Part shown: one piece after another, positions 12,490 to 23,404 of the stretch | Layout of the letters: every line of letters begins with the position of its first letter | Numbering within the stretch: position 1 is the first letter of the stretch | NCBI RefSeq assembly: GCF_014898055.3 | Contig: NW_023600993.1 | Span: 16,458,850-16,522,849 of the forward strand | Source: Talpa occidentalis | Taxonomy: Eukaryota; Chordata; Mammalia; Eulipotyphla; Talpidae | DNA: 64,000 bases | Direction of reading: 5' to 3' | Made by a program: the position numbers and the translations under genes | Notes under the pieces: model-generated | Told to the model about the DNA's origin: nothing | The model's input: the letters and a program-made list of their open reading frames with translations, nothing else | The model's database searches: none

Positions 12490-12757
12490 TTTAAAAATGA
12501 TTTATTTATTCATGCACACAAGAACCGGGGTACAGGCCAGATGTGCCCGAGGGTGAGAGGATTCACCAGAGACAGAGAGGGGAACAGAACAGACAGACTG
12601 ACGAAATACACTGCTGAGGGGAGCAGCGGGTGAGACAGGAGAGGTCTGCTGAACCATGTGGGTATCTCCCTGGCTGGCCAGGATCGAACCTGCGCTGCAG
12701 AGACTGCAGACAGCTTCACAGCACAGCGCTCAACTGTCTGTGCCACCAGGGAGGTCC
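12490..12757 (-). repeat. tRNA-derived SINE, subfamily B
   Basis: Minus-strand copy with a near-exact 14-bp duplication tattttgctaattt (12476-12489, 12758-12771). It keeps GGATCGAACC, the complement of box B. The two frames of 76-78 residues over it are SINE translations. Confidence 0.93.
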
Positions 12758-12771
12758 TATTTTGCTAATTT

Positions 12772-13114
12772 ATTTTGTTACTGAATACACAATATTAATA
12801 TTCATATCAAGCTACAAGTGGTTGTGTTTTGTATTCATACATCAGTCAAACTACTTTTAGCTATTGCTAATAGAACACAGACATAAAATTGGGCTATCTA
12901 GATGATTTACAAATCTCATGAAAGAACTAGGCTCTTAATTTTCATGCCTCATTCCTCACTTCTTTTCATTATCTTTCCTCATGATCACAAAATGGCTGCA
13001 GCAATTCAAATATCAAGTTTGCAAAGGCCAGAAGAGAATAACGGAAAACAGGAGAATAGGATAATCTCACTGCTTATCCTACTGCTCACTTATATCATGC
13101 AAGTTAATTTAAAA
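12772..13114. other. Unique DNA, nothing recognised
   Basis: No gene or repeat was recognised. A 73-residue plus frame at 12902 has no recognisable features. Confidence 0.5.
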
Positions 13115-14890
13115 AAAAATTGATTTACCATTTTTTATAAGACGACATAAACATCAGTAGTACAGCTTCCCTCCTCAATATGTATATACTTCACAACACC
13201 TACCACCAAAGTTCTAGCCCATCCGTGTTATCTAATGTCTCCCACCACTATTTTTTCAGGGTCTAAGAGTTTTGGGTTTTTTTTTTAGTATTGGGTTAGT
13301 ATGTTGGTATATTTATATTTCACATGAATGAAATTATTGGGTCATTGTCTTTAACTTTCTAACTTACTTTGCCGATCATAATCACCTCAAGTTCCATATT
13401 GTCACAAAAGGCAATAGTTCATCTTTATTAATAGCTGAGTAGTATTCCACTGATTATAGATACCACACTGCTTTATCCATTCATCCCGAGGGGCATTTAT
13501 GCTGTTCCCATGTCTTGGCTATTGTGAATAGTGCTCAATGAATATTGGAGTGCATACATCCCTCAAGTTAATGTTTTTGCATTCTTTGGGTAGATATTTG
13601 GGACTATAATTGCTTGATAATCTGATAAATCTATATTTAATATTTTGAGACACTTCTGTACTGCTTTCCCTAGGGGTTGGACCAGTGTACATTCCCACCA
13701 ACAGTATAAAAGGATTCTTTTTTTCAACACCCTCATCAACACTTGTTATTTCTGTTCTTTTTTGATATGGGACAGTGTCATGTGTGGGAGGTGGTGTATT
13801 ATTGAGGTTTTGAGTTGTATTTCCCTGATGACAAATGTTGATCTTTTTTCCCTGTGTTTGTTGGCAATCTGTGTGTCTTTCTTAGAGAAGTGTCTATTTA
13901 GTTCTTCCATCCATTTTTTTTTTTGATTGCTTGTTCTTTTTGTTATTGAGATAGTTGTACACATTCCTTATATGCTTTGGGTACTAAACTCTTGTTAAAA
14001 ACATGAGGTGCAAATATTTTTCTCCAATTTGGTAGGGGATCTTTAATTTTAGTGATAGTTTCATTTGCTGTGCAGAAGCATTTTAGTTTGATATAGTGTA
14101 ACTTGTTTATTTTTTTATTTTTTTCTTTTGTTTTTTTATTGTTTCCTTTGCCATTGGAGTTGACTCCCCAGGCATCTCTGGTGTTGATGTCTCAGAGTGT
14201 TGTTTCAGATCTTATATCTAAGTCATTAATCCAAGGCCATTTTAACATAGTTAATGTTTCCAATCCACAAGCAAGGAATATTTGTGTATTTTTCCTGTCT
14301 TTTATTTTTTAACATTGTGCTAAAGTTTGCCGTGTATATTTCTTTCATCTCCTTTGTTAAGTTTGCTTCCAGTTATTATATCTTATTTGACGTAATTGCA
14401 AATGAAATTGAATTTGTAATTTCTTCTTCTTCTAATTGATTGTTTGCATATCAAAATGAAACATTTTGTATATTAATTTAGTATCCTGAAATTTTACTGC
14501 ATCTATATTACTTCTAGTAGTTTTTTTGTGGAATATTTAGGCTTTTCTATGTATATTACAAAATCATCTGCAAACTGTGAGAGTTTTACTGTTTCTTTTC
14601 CAATTTGGATTTCTTTTATATCTTTTTATTGCCAAATTGTTCTTGTGAGGATTTTCACTATGTTGAATAGTAGTGGTTATGAGTAGACATCTTTGTCTTA
14701 TTCCTTATCAAATGTATTTTTCAGTGTCTATTGATATGACCATATGACTTTTATCTTTCTTTTTGTTAACTTAGTGTTACATTAATTAATTTGCAGGTGT
14801 TGGACCATTCATGCACCCTTGGAATAAATTCCACTTGGTCACGATATATGAGAGTTTTCATGTACTGTTAAATTTGATTTACACAGTTCA
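13115..14890 (-). mobile_element. LINE-1, 3' portion (ORF2 end and 3' UTR), degraded
   Basis: In minus-strand orientation it runs from ORF2 reverse-transcriptase sequence at the right to 3' UTR at the left. Landmarks in plus-strand reading are TAGCTGAGTAGTATTCCACT, TTGGCTATTGTGAATAGTGC, GTACATTCCCACCAACAGTA, ATTTGCTGTGCAGAAGC, ATCATCTGCAAACTGTGA and GCACCCTTGGAATAAATTCC, all in the order expected of the complement of L1 ORF2 and 3' UTR. Frames of 60-93 residues within it are fragments or shadows. It is 5'-truncated, like most L1 copies. The 3' UTR (13115-13400) still has the complement of the usual terminal sequences. Confidence 0.9.
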
Positions 14891-15454
14891 ATTTTCCTAT
14901 GAACTACAGTGGATTTTTTATGCCTTTTTTTTTAACAGATGAATGTCACATGATTACTTTAAGGAGCAAAATATGCTGGGAAATTAAATTTCTCTAGTCA
15001 GGAGACATATTTGATAGGACACAAAGAGAAGCAATAGTGGGACATGGAGGGGGGTTCTAGTAGCATTTCATTTGGAAGTTACTCCTTTTCTTCAGGAAGT
15101 GTGGGTGATCTATATAACTTTTGCCACTGCACAAACAGACAGACAAATAAGCAGGATTGGGGTCAGAGACAGCAGCTATTTTGCAGAACATGAACTATAA
15201 TAGATAGAGGATGTATTCTTTAAGTTCCAGAATTTTCCAAATAAATGGGGGAGTCACATAATAATAATGAAGAATCTGTAGGTTATTAAACAACTGCAGA
15301 AAGAAGGCTAGAGAATTGCCTACAATTGAGATGAACAGAGAAGAAATGGAAGGACTGTTAATTATTGGGAGACTGATAGAAATCTCTTCTGAGGGTAAGG
15401 GTGAAGATGGTCTCAAGGCCCTCTTCTGGAGGCACATTAATGAAATAGTTGTCA
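14891..15454. other. Unique DNA, nothing recognised
   Basis: No gene was recognised. Overlapping frames of 86 (minus) and 110 (plus) residues near 15195-15648 have no recognisable motif, and the plus one runs into a MIR. Confidence 0.5.
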
Positions 15455-15560
15455 CAGTACCTGAGCACAGACCTTGGCTCTGCCACCTGCTGAACTATAC
15501 AGCTATAATCAACTCAATTTCTGTGCCTGTCTGTATATTTCTAAATTGGGTTTTTTTTTG
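15455..15560 (+). repeat. MIR SINE fragment
   Basis: CTTGGCTCTGCCACCTGCTG followed by AACTCAATTTCTGTGCCTGT mirrors the MIR core order (GGCTCTGCCACTTACTAGC, then CTTAACCTCTCTGTGCCTC) on the plus strand. It is an ancient, mammal-wide tRNA-derived element. Confidence 0.7.
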
Positions 15561-15980
15561 TCATTTATTTTCATATCTGGATAGAACTTTGGGGTGCATT
15601 TTCATACCGCCATGTGTGCACATACTTGACTCTAATAATACTCTCTGATAGTTAATATGAGATGAAATTGGATAATAAAGTAACGTGTTTTGACTATTGA
15701 TTAACACACTGTAAGTACTCAATCCTCATTACCTTCTGTCAACCCCATCGATACTCATAAAACCACACCTGACTCAGAGATTGATATACCTTCATGAAGA
15801 GATTAAAATCAACACCACAACCTCCCTCAATATTGGTTATTTGTTTTATATTAGTGTATTGTTAAGTCAACGGTTATGCAAGCTATGCATAAATTCACAC
15901 ACTATTTATATCTATCTTTATATTATTTTAAGTTTTTATGGACTCATTTTAAGTTATAAGGACTCATTCAAATATTTTTA
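15561..15980. other. Unique AT-rich DNA, nothing recognised
   Basis: No gene or named repeat was seen between the MIR and an L1 3' end. Confidence 0.5.
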
Positions 15981-16092
15981 GAGCTGTGATGGGGTATCAT
16001 ACACCTGAAGATGTGGGATACTATATTTCTAAATCACACACAGCACTGTAAACCAATGTTAATTTAAGAAAATGTAAAAAAAAAAAAAATGT
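15981..16092 (+). mobile_element. LINE-1 3' end fragment with poly-A
   Basis: The order ATACACCTGAAGATG, TGTAAACCAATGTTAATTTAAG and a long A-run matches the terminal 3' UTR of mammalian L1. It is a very short, 5'-truncated insertion or remnant. Confidence 0.7.
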
Positions 16093-16996
16093 TGGCACTC
16101 TGGGCAAACAGCATTGCTTATTTCTGGTTTAAGTTTACTCATGTCTCAAGATGCCACATGCTACTTTAGATAAGTAAAAAATCACTTGTTGAACATAATT
16201 TACCTATATTTCATCCAGATTTCACATAGGAAGGAGACAGTAATTATATCAACTCTTTATATTAATATGATACTGAATTGCCTCTACTTTGAAGCAATGC
16301 AAGTACTCTTAGACTGTTGAAGGATGACAAATTACAAAAAACATAATGCTCCCAGGAGTTAACAATTCTGAAGTCTTCAAAATGTGTGTGACATTTGGCT
16401 TTTCATTCAAATGCAATTCCTGATTCTTTAAAGTTTGCTATCACTAGTAAAACACAGCACACCCAATTTGTATTACGTTTCTTTCTATATTCATAGTATT
16501 GATAAAGAGCACAAGTTATTGAGGGCAATTAATCTTCAGCTTATTTATGTGGATAAATGTCATTATAAGTCAGTTGCATTAGATATGAAGGGAAACTTGA
16601 CTTATAGTTTATATATTTTGTTCTCATTACTGTTTTTTTTTTCTCCTATGCTGTGCTTGAAATTAAACCAATGGGAATATCATGTCAGTATGTAATTGGT
16701 ATATAAACCATAAATGAACAGTGTATCTTGTGTAAGAGGACGAATACATGTTTACAAGGACTGGTTATAATTTTTAAAATCCAGAGTCAGAGCCCCCCAA
16801 CAAAATAGTCCCTCTAAGGCAATATGTTCAAAATTGTGGCCACGTAGTCATATATATTCATCTCGAACTTGGTATCTCTGAAATTCATTTCCAAATAAAC
16901 GGTTTCGTGGTCATAAGCAGCTTTCAGTAAGCCTTGATTTTGGCACAAGTTGTATTTTAAACATCTCCTGAGGAATAAAATTGACACATATTTTAC
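16093..16996. other. Unique DNA
   Basis: No gene was recognised. The last 250 bases (16740-16980) keep CpGs in otherwise CpG-poor DNA (GGACGAATAC, CACGTAGTC, CTCGAACTT, AACGGTTTCG) and match no repeat I know. Low-confidence candidate for constrained sequence. Confidence 0.4.
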
Positions 16997-17290
16997 TTTT
17001 TTTTCTTTTTTCTTTTTTTTTTTAAGATTTAATTTTTTTATTTATTTATACAAGCACTGGATATAGTCAGAAGCATGGGAGGGTGAGAGAATTCACCAGA
17101 GCCAGAATGGGGAACAGAACAGGCAGACTGACAAAGTACACTGCTGAGGGGAGCAGCAGGCGAGACAGGAGAGGTCTGCGCGCCACAAGGGTCTGGGACC
17201 CTTGTGGTGGCTGGAGATCGAACCCCTGCTGCATAGGCTGCGGGCAGCTTCGCAGCCCAGCGCTCAACCGCTGCGCCACCAGGGGAGGAC
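16997..17290 (-). repeat. tRNA-derived SINE, subfamily A
   Basis: Minus-strand copy with an exact 15-bp duplication tgacacatattttac (16982-16996, 17291-17305). It keeps several CpGs (GCGCGCC, CAGCGCTC, CTGCGCCACC), so it looks younger than subfamily B copies. Overlapping frames of 70-86 residues on both strands are SINE translations. Confidence 0.95.
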
Positions 17291-17327
17291 TGACACATAT
17301 TTTACAAGGGTTTGTTGCCCACTAGAG

Positions 17328-17445
17328 AAAAAGGCGAAAGACAACGGAGGGAGTTTTATGGTTTTTTTAAAGTAAGCGGGGCATTCGACTACAGACCGCC
17401 TCATGTTCAGCGTCAATCACTCTGCCACTCATGTCCCCACATAAG
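17328..17445 (-). other. CpG-retaining segment with tRNA-like features
   Basis: On the minus strand, 17440 down to 17372 begins GTGGGGACATGAGTGGCAGA, contains a box A-like TGGCAGAGTGA and ends near a box B-like TAGTCGAATGC. GTGGGG and CCCCGC at the two ends could pair with one wobble. The T-stem does not pair, so it is not a working tRNA. It may be a tRNA pseudogene or a separate tRNA-derived retroposon head, followed by a short A-rich tract (CTTTAAAAAAACC). No clear target duplication was found. Moderately speculative. Confidence 0.3.
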
Positions 17446-17563
17446 GAAATTTTGGCACATGGTTTCCATTTATTTGTTCTATAAAATACTTATTAGACTC
17501 TTTACTGTGCATTAGGCAGATATAGGCAGGATGGATTCTGCAGGGAACAAAACAAACCATGTC

Positions 17564-18047
17564 TGTTAGTTTCTGTTGTTGCCCTAACAAATTACAAAAA
17601 TGTAGTGACTTACAACACAAATTTATTATCTTGCATTTATGGAATCAGAAGTCAGACCAGTTTTACTGCACTAATTTCAAGGTCACATGTAGGTGGGTTC
17701 CTTTCATATACTCTAGGAGAATATTGATCTCCTTGCCCTCCAGCTTCCAGAGATCACTTGCATTCCAGTGTTCATTGTTCTATTCAAAGCACATCACCCC
17801 AACTGCCCCTTCTCCTCTTATCTCTTTGCTGTCTTTAGACTTCTTGACTCCTTTTATATTCCCTCTTGTAGGGGTCCATGTGAATATTTTTGGCCAACCT
17901 GGAAAATCCAAGAATACCTTTGTATGTCAAGGTCCTTAATTTAATCACATATTCAAAGCCCCTTTGCCAGGTAAGGGAACATACCCAGTTTCTGAGGATT
18001 AGGAGGTGAACCTCTGTGGGGGTTGGACTTTATTCTGTCTACCACAC
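17564..18047 (-). mobile_element. MLT1-type LTR (ERVL-MaLR), solo
   Basis: In plus-strand reading: TTAGTTTCTGTTGTTGCCCT, CACAAATTTATTATCTTGCA, GGTCCTTAATTTAATCACAT and AGGATTAGGAGGTGAACCTC. These are complements of the MLT1 LTR 3' end, polyadenylation region and 5' end in reverse order. Length is near the usual MLT1 LTR. No internal sequence adjoins it. The 126-residue frame within it is spurious. Confidence 0.88.
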
Positions 18048-18169
18048 CAGATAACTGCCTCCCATGAAGCCTCCCTTCTAGGAGAAAGACAATAAGTATG
18101 TAACAAATCAATAAACCACATACTTTCAAGAATGACTGTACTACAAAAATATTTCTAAATGTCAATTGA

Positions 18170-18900
18170 AGAATGAGTAATAGGATATGCAGGATTTTAT
18201 CTGGTTGGTCAGAAAATGCCTTTGAGATATGAGACTTGGGCTCTAGATGATAAAAAGGAAAGACCTTTCCTGGTAGAGGGAAGAGTGTCTGCAAAGACCC
18301 ATCGTTACTAGCAAGTTTGGGTGTTTGAGTGCTGACAAAGGTCGTTGTACTGGTTTATTCCAAGAGTGGCATGGGGCACAGAGAGAAAGGCTGTGTCCAT
18401 ATCAAGTAGTTCTCTGTAGGTCATAGTAAAAAGCTTGAAATTTATCCAAATTAAAAGGGAAAGCAATGGAATTTTTTTTTAATTGATGTAACATTAGTTT
18501 ACATCACTGTACATGATTTAGGGGAACATGTTCACACCTCCTAAAGCTGTATGTCACCACACCCACCACCAAGACACCCACAGCCCTTTGTCATAGACCA
18601 CTGTGTCTGCTCCCAACTTATTCTCAACTTTATGCTCCCTCCCACTCTGACAGCCTCAATTCTGTAGTCGTATCACTTCAGTTTCTTTTGGTTTAGTTGT
18701 GTCAATACAGCACATGACATTTTTCAGCATGGGGAAAGATGATATAGTTTATCACTTGAGGAGATCACTTAGGATGTGGCTTAGATGTATGGACTATAAA
18801 GGATCTAGCTGGTGGTTGGTGGTTGAGAGTTGGGAGAAGTAGCTGCAGTATCCCAGGTAGGAGCTACAGTATCTTGGATTAAAGTTTTCAGAGGGGAGAG
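18170..18900 (+). repeat. Ancient interspersed repeat, split by an L1 tail
   Basis: Left part: GGGAAGAGTGTCTGCAAAGA, then AAAAAGCTTGAAATTTATCC and AAGGGAAAGCAATGGA. Right part: GAAGTAGCTGCAGTATCCCA and GGTAGGAGC. Together they follow a common mammalian repeat whose copies read roughly GGGAACAGCATGTGCAAAGG, GGAAGCCATTGGA, GACATGATCTGA, then GCAGTAGTCCAGGCGAGAG. I recognise the order but cannot name the family safely. The L1 fragment at 18470-18735 interrupts it at the expected internal point. Confidence 0.5.
18470..18735 (-). mobile_element. LINE-1 3' UTR fragment
   Basis: Starts at the left with a T-run (complement of the poly-A tail), then TTGATGTAACATTAGTTTAC, TCACACCTCCTAAAGCTGT and CCACCACCAAGACACCCAC, like the complement of old L1 3' UTRs. 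It sits inside an older repeat. Confidence 0.7.
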
Positions 18901-20040
18901 GCTGAAACATTACTGGAAATACATTAAAAAATATTTGCATTTTAGCCTCTATCTGCTTCAGCAAAAATGCCATAGTCTCCAAAATGACATCATGTCTCCT
19001 ATGCTATACATGCCAGGCATGAGTAGCTGGGGATTGTTTTCTAGTGAATTTGGTCTGGCAGTTGATTTGATTGATATTTATTTAACTGAGTTGACCAGTT
19101 GTTTTGCTGAATTGATTGGATTGATCTGTTATTTTAACAGTGTTGATGTAGCTGTCACCATCTTTAGAGTATCTTCAGTTCCACATTTATATTCCTTTGT
19201 AATAAAACTACTTGTAATCATCTTAAAGCGTAGCCTCTTGGCTACACTGGGAAAAGTTTCTACATATAATTGTCACTGATGGCTCTTTGATATCAAATTG
19301 ACTCTGTAACCATTTAGTCAGTGTTCCTTAGCCATTTAGTCAGTGTTCATTTGTTTTTCTTCTTCTCTTTCCTGCCCCTGACTGTCCAGGACAAGGGGAA
19401 CTCTAGCCAATACCTTGCTCACCGTCTCTTTATTAGCAGAGTTGTGGAATGTACCTGTCAAAATCTAAGTTAGTGTTCCATGTTTGTGATTTTTTTTCCT
19501 TGGTAAATGTTTGTGTCTGGAAATTTTTCTTGCAGTATACTGAGAAACCTTGTACTCCAGGGAGAAAAAAATAAGCATGTCCATGTTTGTCATTGCTCTG
19601 GGATAGACAGAAATTTTGGAATGTATCTAGAGGAAAATAATCATGCAATTGATCTCATTTACTCACCCACGTTTATTTGGAGGATGCCATGTCATAAATT
19701 GACTTTAAAAACTGGTGCATAAAATTTTCTGTTAAAAATGAATATTTGGGTTTCAAGGGTAAGTTTTATAAAACTAAACAAGTCAGATTCCAGGACTTCA
19801 GAATTTATGTACACAGTGAGATGAGAGACTGAGGGTAAGCATGAAATGTTTTCTTGACATTTCTTTTCAAAACAAATCTACACTAGATGTGGTTTTTAGA
19901 GGCACAATTCAATAACTTTGTAAAAACATTTTGCTTAAAAATGTCCTCTCCTTTGCTACCTAAAATGCCCTTTTTCTTTTAAGTTCCATTATTACCTTCA
20001 ACATTTAACTGTTACAAAATTCTTCCTTGATTAACCTCAC
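18901..20040. other. Unique DNA with a 22-bp near-tandem duplication
   Basis: No gene. A plus frame of 149 residues beginning at 18830 starts inside the old repeat and shows no recognised domain. CCATTTAGTCAGTGTTC occurs twice 22 bases apart at about 19310-19350. Confidence 0.45.
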
Positions 20041-20044
20041 ATAT

Positions 20045-20150
20045 GGTAGGAAGAACGGAAATCATAACTACCTCACAGAATGTTATGACAAAAAAGAATA
20101 TACAAATAATATGGCAGATCATGGGAGGTACTCAAAGCATTCATATATGT
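20045..20150 (+). repeat. MIR SINE 3' half, weak
   Basis: ATCATAACTACCTCACAGAATGTTATGA, read in two pieces, and TCATGGGAGGTACTCAAAGC follow the MIR 3' order (AATAGTACCTACCTCATAGG, then AGTAAGCGCTCAATAAATG). A degenerate TATG-rich tract follows at 20150-20200. Confidence 0.5.
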
Positions 20151-20653
20151 ATTTGTATATGTATGTATGTAAGTATGGATGGTTGTATGTGTTTATTTAT
20201 TAATTTATATTCCTTCAACCCATGTGTGGTTATTTCATTAACTGACAAATTGTTCTTGTAGAATGTGTCCTGGTTTGTTTCAAGCTAGTGGTAGCAGTTA
20301 AACTTAAACTTAAACTGAGCTACACTCAATTCAAAGGTCATTTACCCTGTTAAGCCACACATTTATTCAAATAAGATTTACTCAGCTTCACTCTGGTTCA
20401 AACAGTGTCTATCCTCCCCATGAGTACAACTACTGTGAACACAAGACAAATTTCCACTATTCTTCTTACCTATTAGGGAGGTAGATTGCTTTGGTCTCTG
20501 TGGATGTTAAATACACCAAACTCCTTCACAGGACAGAGTTACAACACTTGGCAGACAACTGAATCTGATCAATTCTGGACTTGTGTGGTGGGTTTTCCCA
20601 CATAGAATTTCAGCTATTTTATCTTAGTAATATATTTAAAATTACTTGACTCT
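20151..20653. other. Unique DNA, nothing recognised
   Basis: Only the short TATG/TGTA-rich tract is notable. No gene. Confidence 0.5.
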
Positions 20654-20924
20654 GGGCCTCCCCGGTGGCACAGCAGTTGAGTGCTGGGCTGCGAGGCTGC
20701 CCGCAGCCTCTGCAGCGCCGGTTTGATCCCTGGCCACCAGCGAGGGTCCCACATGGCGCGCAGACCTCTCCTGCCGTATCCGCTGCTCCCTTCAGCAGTG
20801 TACTTCATCACTCTGCCTGTTCTGCTTCCTGCTCTGGCTCTGGTGAATATTCTCACCCACTCTTCTTACTGTACCCAGTGCTTGTATAAATAAATAAATC
20901 TTAAAAAAAATAAAATAAAAAAAT
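20654..20924 (+). repeat. tRNA-derived SINE, subfamily A
   Basis: Begins GGGCCTCCCCGGTGGCACAG and carries GCAGCGCCGGTTTGATCCC with box B one base off the consensus. The tail is AAATAAATCTT with an A-rich run interrupted by T. Flanked by an imperfect duplication (aaaattacttgact, aaaattgcatgact). CpGs persist. All five frames here are SINE-derived. Confidence 0.93.
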
Positions 20925-20939
20925 AAAATTGCATGACTT

Positions 20940-22165
20940 TGTGCTCAGACCAAAATAACTTACAGTTTGAAAATATTAAAAGAAGCCTACATGCATATGT
21001 TTATACTTAAATATCTTTGTGCAATGGAATAAGAACTGTGCTTTTAACATATAAATATTGTGACATTAAATGCACTATCCCTTTGACACAAATAGATATC
21101 ACAGTTTACTTAAAAATATTAAAAAATCAGCCTAATGAATTTTCTAGACAGTGTTGTTAAATAATTTATCTTCTGCTTATTTCTGTCTTGTCTTTTTCAA
21201 GCCCATATGTTGGAATTTTTCCTTTTTATTAAATTTTACAATATGAATATGTTAATAAGCAAATCCTATTTGATTATTTTCCTTCACATCTTCTTTCATT
21301 TAAAAATGATTCAATACAATTAAAAATAATTAGTTGTTTCGTTAACAAATCTTACAGCAAATCAACTCATTTCTGTAATATCTGCCTTTACAGCATTTTA
21401 TGTTAAACTCGTTCACATTCTGTCAGAGTTTTATGATAAATAATAAACATCATCTTCACTAAATAATATGAAAATCACTGGTGCTGGTCCCCAATTGTGG
21501 ATAGAAATTATTTTCCCTTTAATAGAGTGTCTTGCATCCTTATGAATCAGAAAAGCAGGCAACCACTCATGGGCACAGATCTTTATAATATGGAAAGTTA
21601 ATCTCCTTTTGCTAGGAGAATCTCCCAGAACTTGAGAAATTATAGCTGCCTCCAACAATGCCCTGTGTAATTGGCTGCATACGTTTGAAGCTTTGTGGTA
21701 TTCTCCTTCAACCTCCTGAATCAGCACAATGATACAATGAACTAAACAGCCCAGTGGTATGACCTCACCACTGGGGCGATTCAATGGAAAATGTCAGTGT
21801 TTTTCAAATGTGATCAATTGTCATTGGGTATGAAATAGCACTAGACAATATTTCAGGTCCCTTAAAACTTCAAGATGATCTGATTCTATGATTTCCTCTG
21901 CTTTCTTTCCTATTAGCTTCTATTTTCCAACCATAACAGGAAAAATATACATGCAACAACAGATATTCTGTTCTGTCTCTGACTTCACTAAGGTCATCCT
22001 TATGGTCAAAACAGATTGATGAAAACACCTTTTATAAAATCTTATATAAATCAAATTTACTTCCTCAGTTACGCTCTTCACCCATAGTTATTGTTTTTGT
22101 TTTTGTTTTTCTTTCCCCCAGTGTTAGGTCCCAACCTGGTAATTTCAGGGCATTTTCCGCTCCCA
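20940..22165. other. Unique DNA with an unexplained minus-strand open frame
   Basis: No repeat was recognised. A 117-codon minus-strand frame at 21431-21784 lacks the low-complexity look of chance frames nearby, but has no motif, signal peptide or membrane segment that I can name, and no supporting gene context. It may be chance or part of a decayed pseudogene. Confidence 0.35.
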
Positions 22166-22300
22166 GACACTGATGCATTCATTCATTCATTCATTTATTC
22201 AACAAATACTTATTCAGCACACAGGACATGACACATAGTGCTGTGTTAGTACTAGGCATACAATAGAGATCAAAAAAGATAAGAATGAACCTTCTCTAAT
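22166..22300 (-). repeat. L2 LINE 3' end
   Basis: CATTCATTCATTCATTTATT and then CAACAAATACTTATTCAGCA with GTGCTGTGTTAGTACTAGGC are the complement of the L2 3' terminus (GCCTGGCACATAGTAGG, then CAATAAATATTTGTTGAATG). Confidence 0.85.
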
Positions 22301-22325
22301 TACATTTTTGATCATGGCACATCGA

Positions 22326-22790
22326 GTGCCCTGAAATAGGCCCCGACGACAATCACTGATTATCCTAACCTGTGATTGTTATCTTATATGCAAGAGTGAC
22401 GATTACTTTCTATGGCCAAAGCAAAAAACACATCTTAATTAATGGTCTTGAGAGGAGTTTATCCTTGATGATCCCAGTGGATTATGAGTACAATCACATA
22501 TATCCTTACAATGGAGAATAGGCAGAGCTTTAATGGTACACACAGTGGATAAGGTGATGTAAAGATCAGAGAGATGTGACCAGAAGCCAAGGAATGCTAA
22601 CAACTATCCGAAGCTGGAAGAGGTGAGGAATGGATTCTGTCCTAGAGTCTGCAGAGAGAATGTGGGCCATGAGACCCTTTGATTTTGGATTCCTGATCTC
22701 CAGATTCGTAGAAAATACATTTCTTTCATTTTAACTCACTCAATTTGCAGTAATTTCTACAATAGCTCCAGAAAACAAAACAGTATAGAA
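22326..22790 (+). mobile_element. MLT1-type LTR (ERVL-MaLR), solo
   Basis: Plus-strand order: CTAACCTGTGATTGTTATCT, GAAGCCAAGGAATGCTAAC, GAAGCTGGAAGAGGTGAGGA, GATTTTGGATTCCTGATCTC and AATTTGCAGTAATTTCTACA. These are the usual MLT1 LTR landmarks from 5' to 3'. Heavily mutated, with no adjoining internal region. Opposite orientation to the copy at 17564. Confidence 0.88.
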
Positions 22791-22799
22791 AACAAAAAG

Positions 22800-22905
22800 A
22801 ATTTTTGGGAATTCTGAGTTATGGATGGCTTTTGGCCAATCACTTAATTTTCCTAGTCCTTAGCTGAATATATGTAAAGTTAGAAAATATAACCTACATT
22901 CAATT
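22800..22905 (+). repeat. MIR SINE fragment, weak
   Basis: GGCCAATCACTTAATTTTCC, then TAGTCCTTAGCTGAATATAT, resembles the MIR core (CAAGTTACTTAACCTCTC, then TCAGTTTCCTCATC). Very old. Confidence 0.45.
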
Positions 22906-23129
22906 TAGTCACTGACTTACAAGGAAGTATGGGTTCGAGGGGCAAACCTAAGCTATAGTAAGTACACTGTAACAGTATGCTCTAGAATAGGCTAGCCAGT
23001 AATCATTTTCAAAATTATATAAAACATAGTTATTTTAGAGGAGTTCTTCAGAAGAAACATAAAAAAAGTCATTTTAGAGTCAGTTTTGTGGTGATAATGA
23101 AATTAATGCAAACAAAATCCCTCACCATC

Positions 23130-23390
23130 GGCCTCCCCTGGTGGTGCAGCAGTTGAGCGCTGGGCTGTGAAGCTGCCCGCAGCCTCTGCAGTGCCGGTTC
23201 GATCCCCAGCCTCCAGCGAGGGTCCCACATGGTACACAGACCTCTCCTGTCTTGCCTGCTGCTCCCCTCAGCAGTGTATTTTGTCAGTCTGCCTGCTCTG
23301 CTCCCCACTCTGGCTCTGGTGATTTCCCTCACCCTCCCGCGCTTCTGACTGTACTCAGCGCTTGTGTGAATAAATCTTTTAAAAAAAAAA
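23130..23390 (+). repeat. tRNA-derived SINE, subfamily A
   Basis: Keeps box B exactly (GGTTCGATCC, about 23196-23205). Ends AATAAATCTTTT plus poly-A, with flanks aaaatccctcacc and aaatccttcacct as an imperfect target duplication. The 136-residue minus frame across it is SINE read-through. Confidence 0.93.
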
Positions 23391-23404
23391 AATCCTTCAC
23401 CTAT

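Noticed and set aside
13115..14890. Possible protein-coding region with several 60-93 residue frames
   Set aside because: The nucleotide order matches the complement of L1 ORF2 and 3' UTR with many stops and indels.
17559..17939. 126-residue plus frame
   Set aside because: Falls inside the minus-strand MLT1 LTR.
18830..19279. 149-residue plus frame
   Set aside because: Starts within an old repeat; no domain or conserved motif was recognised.
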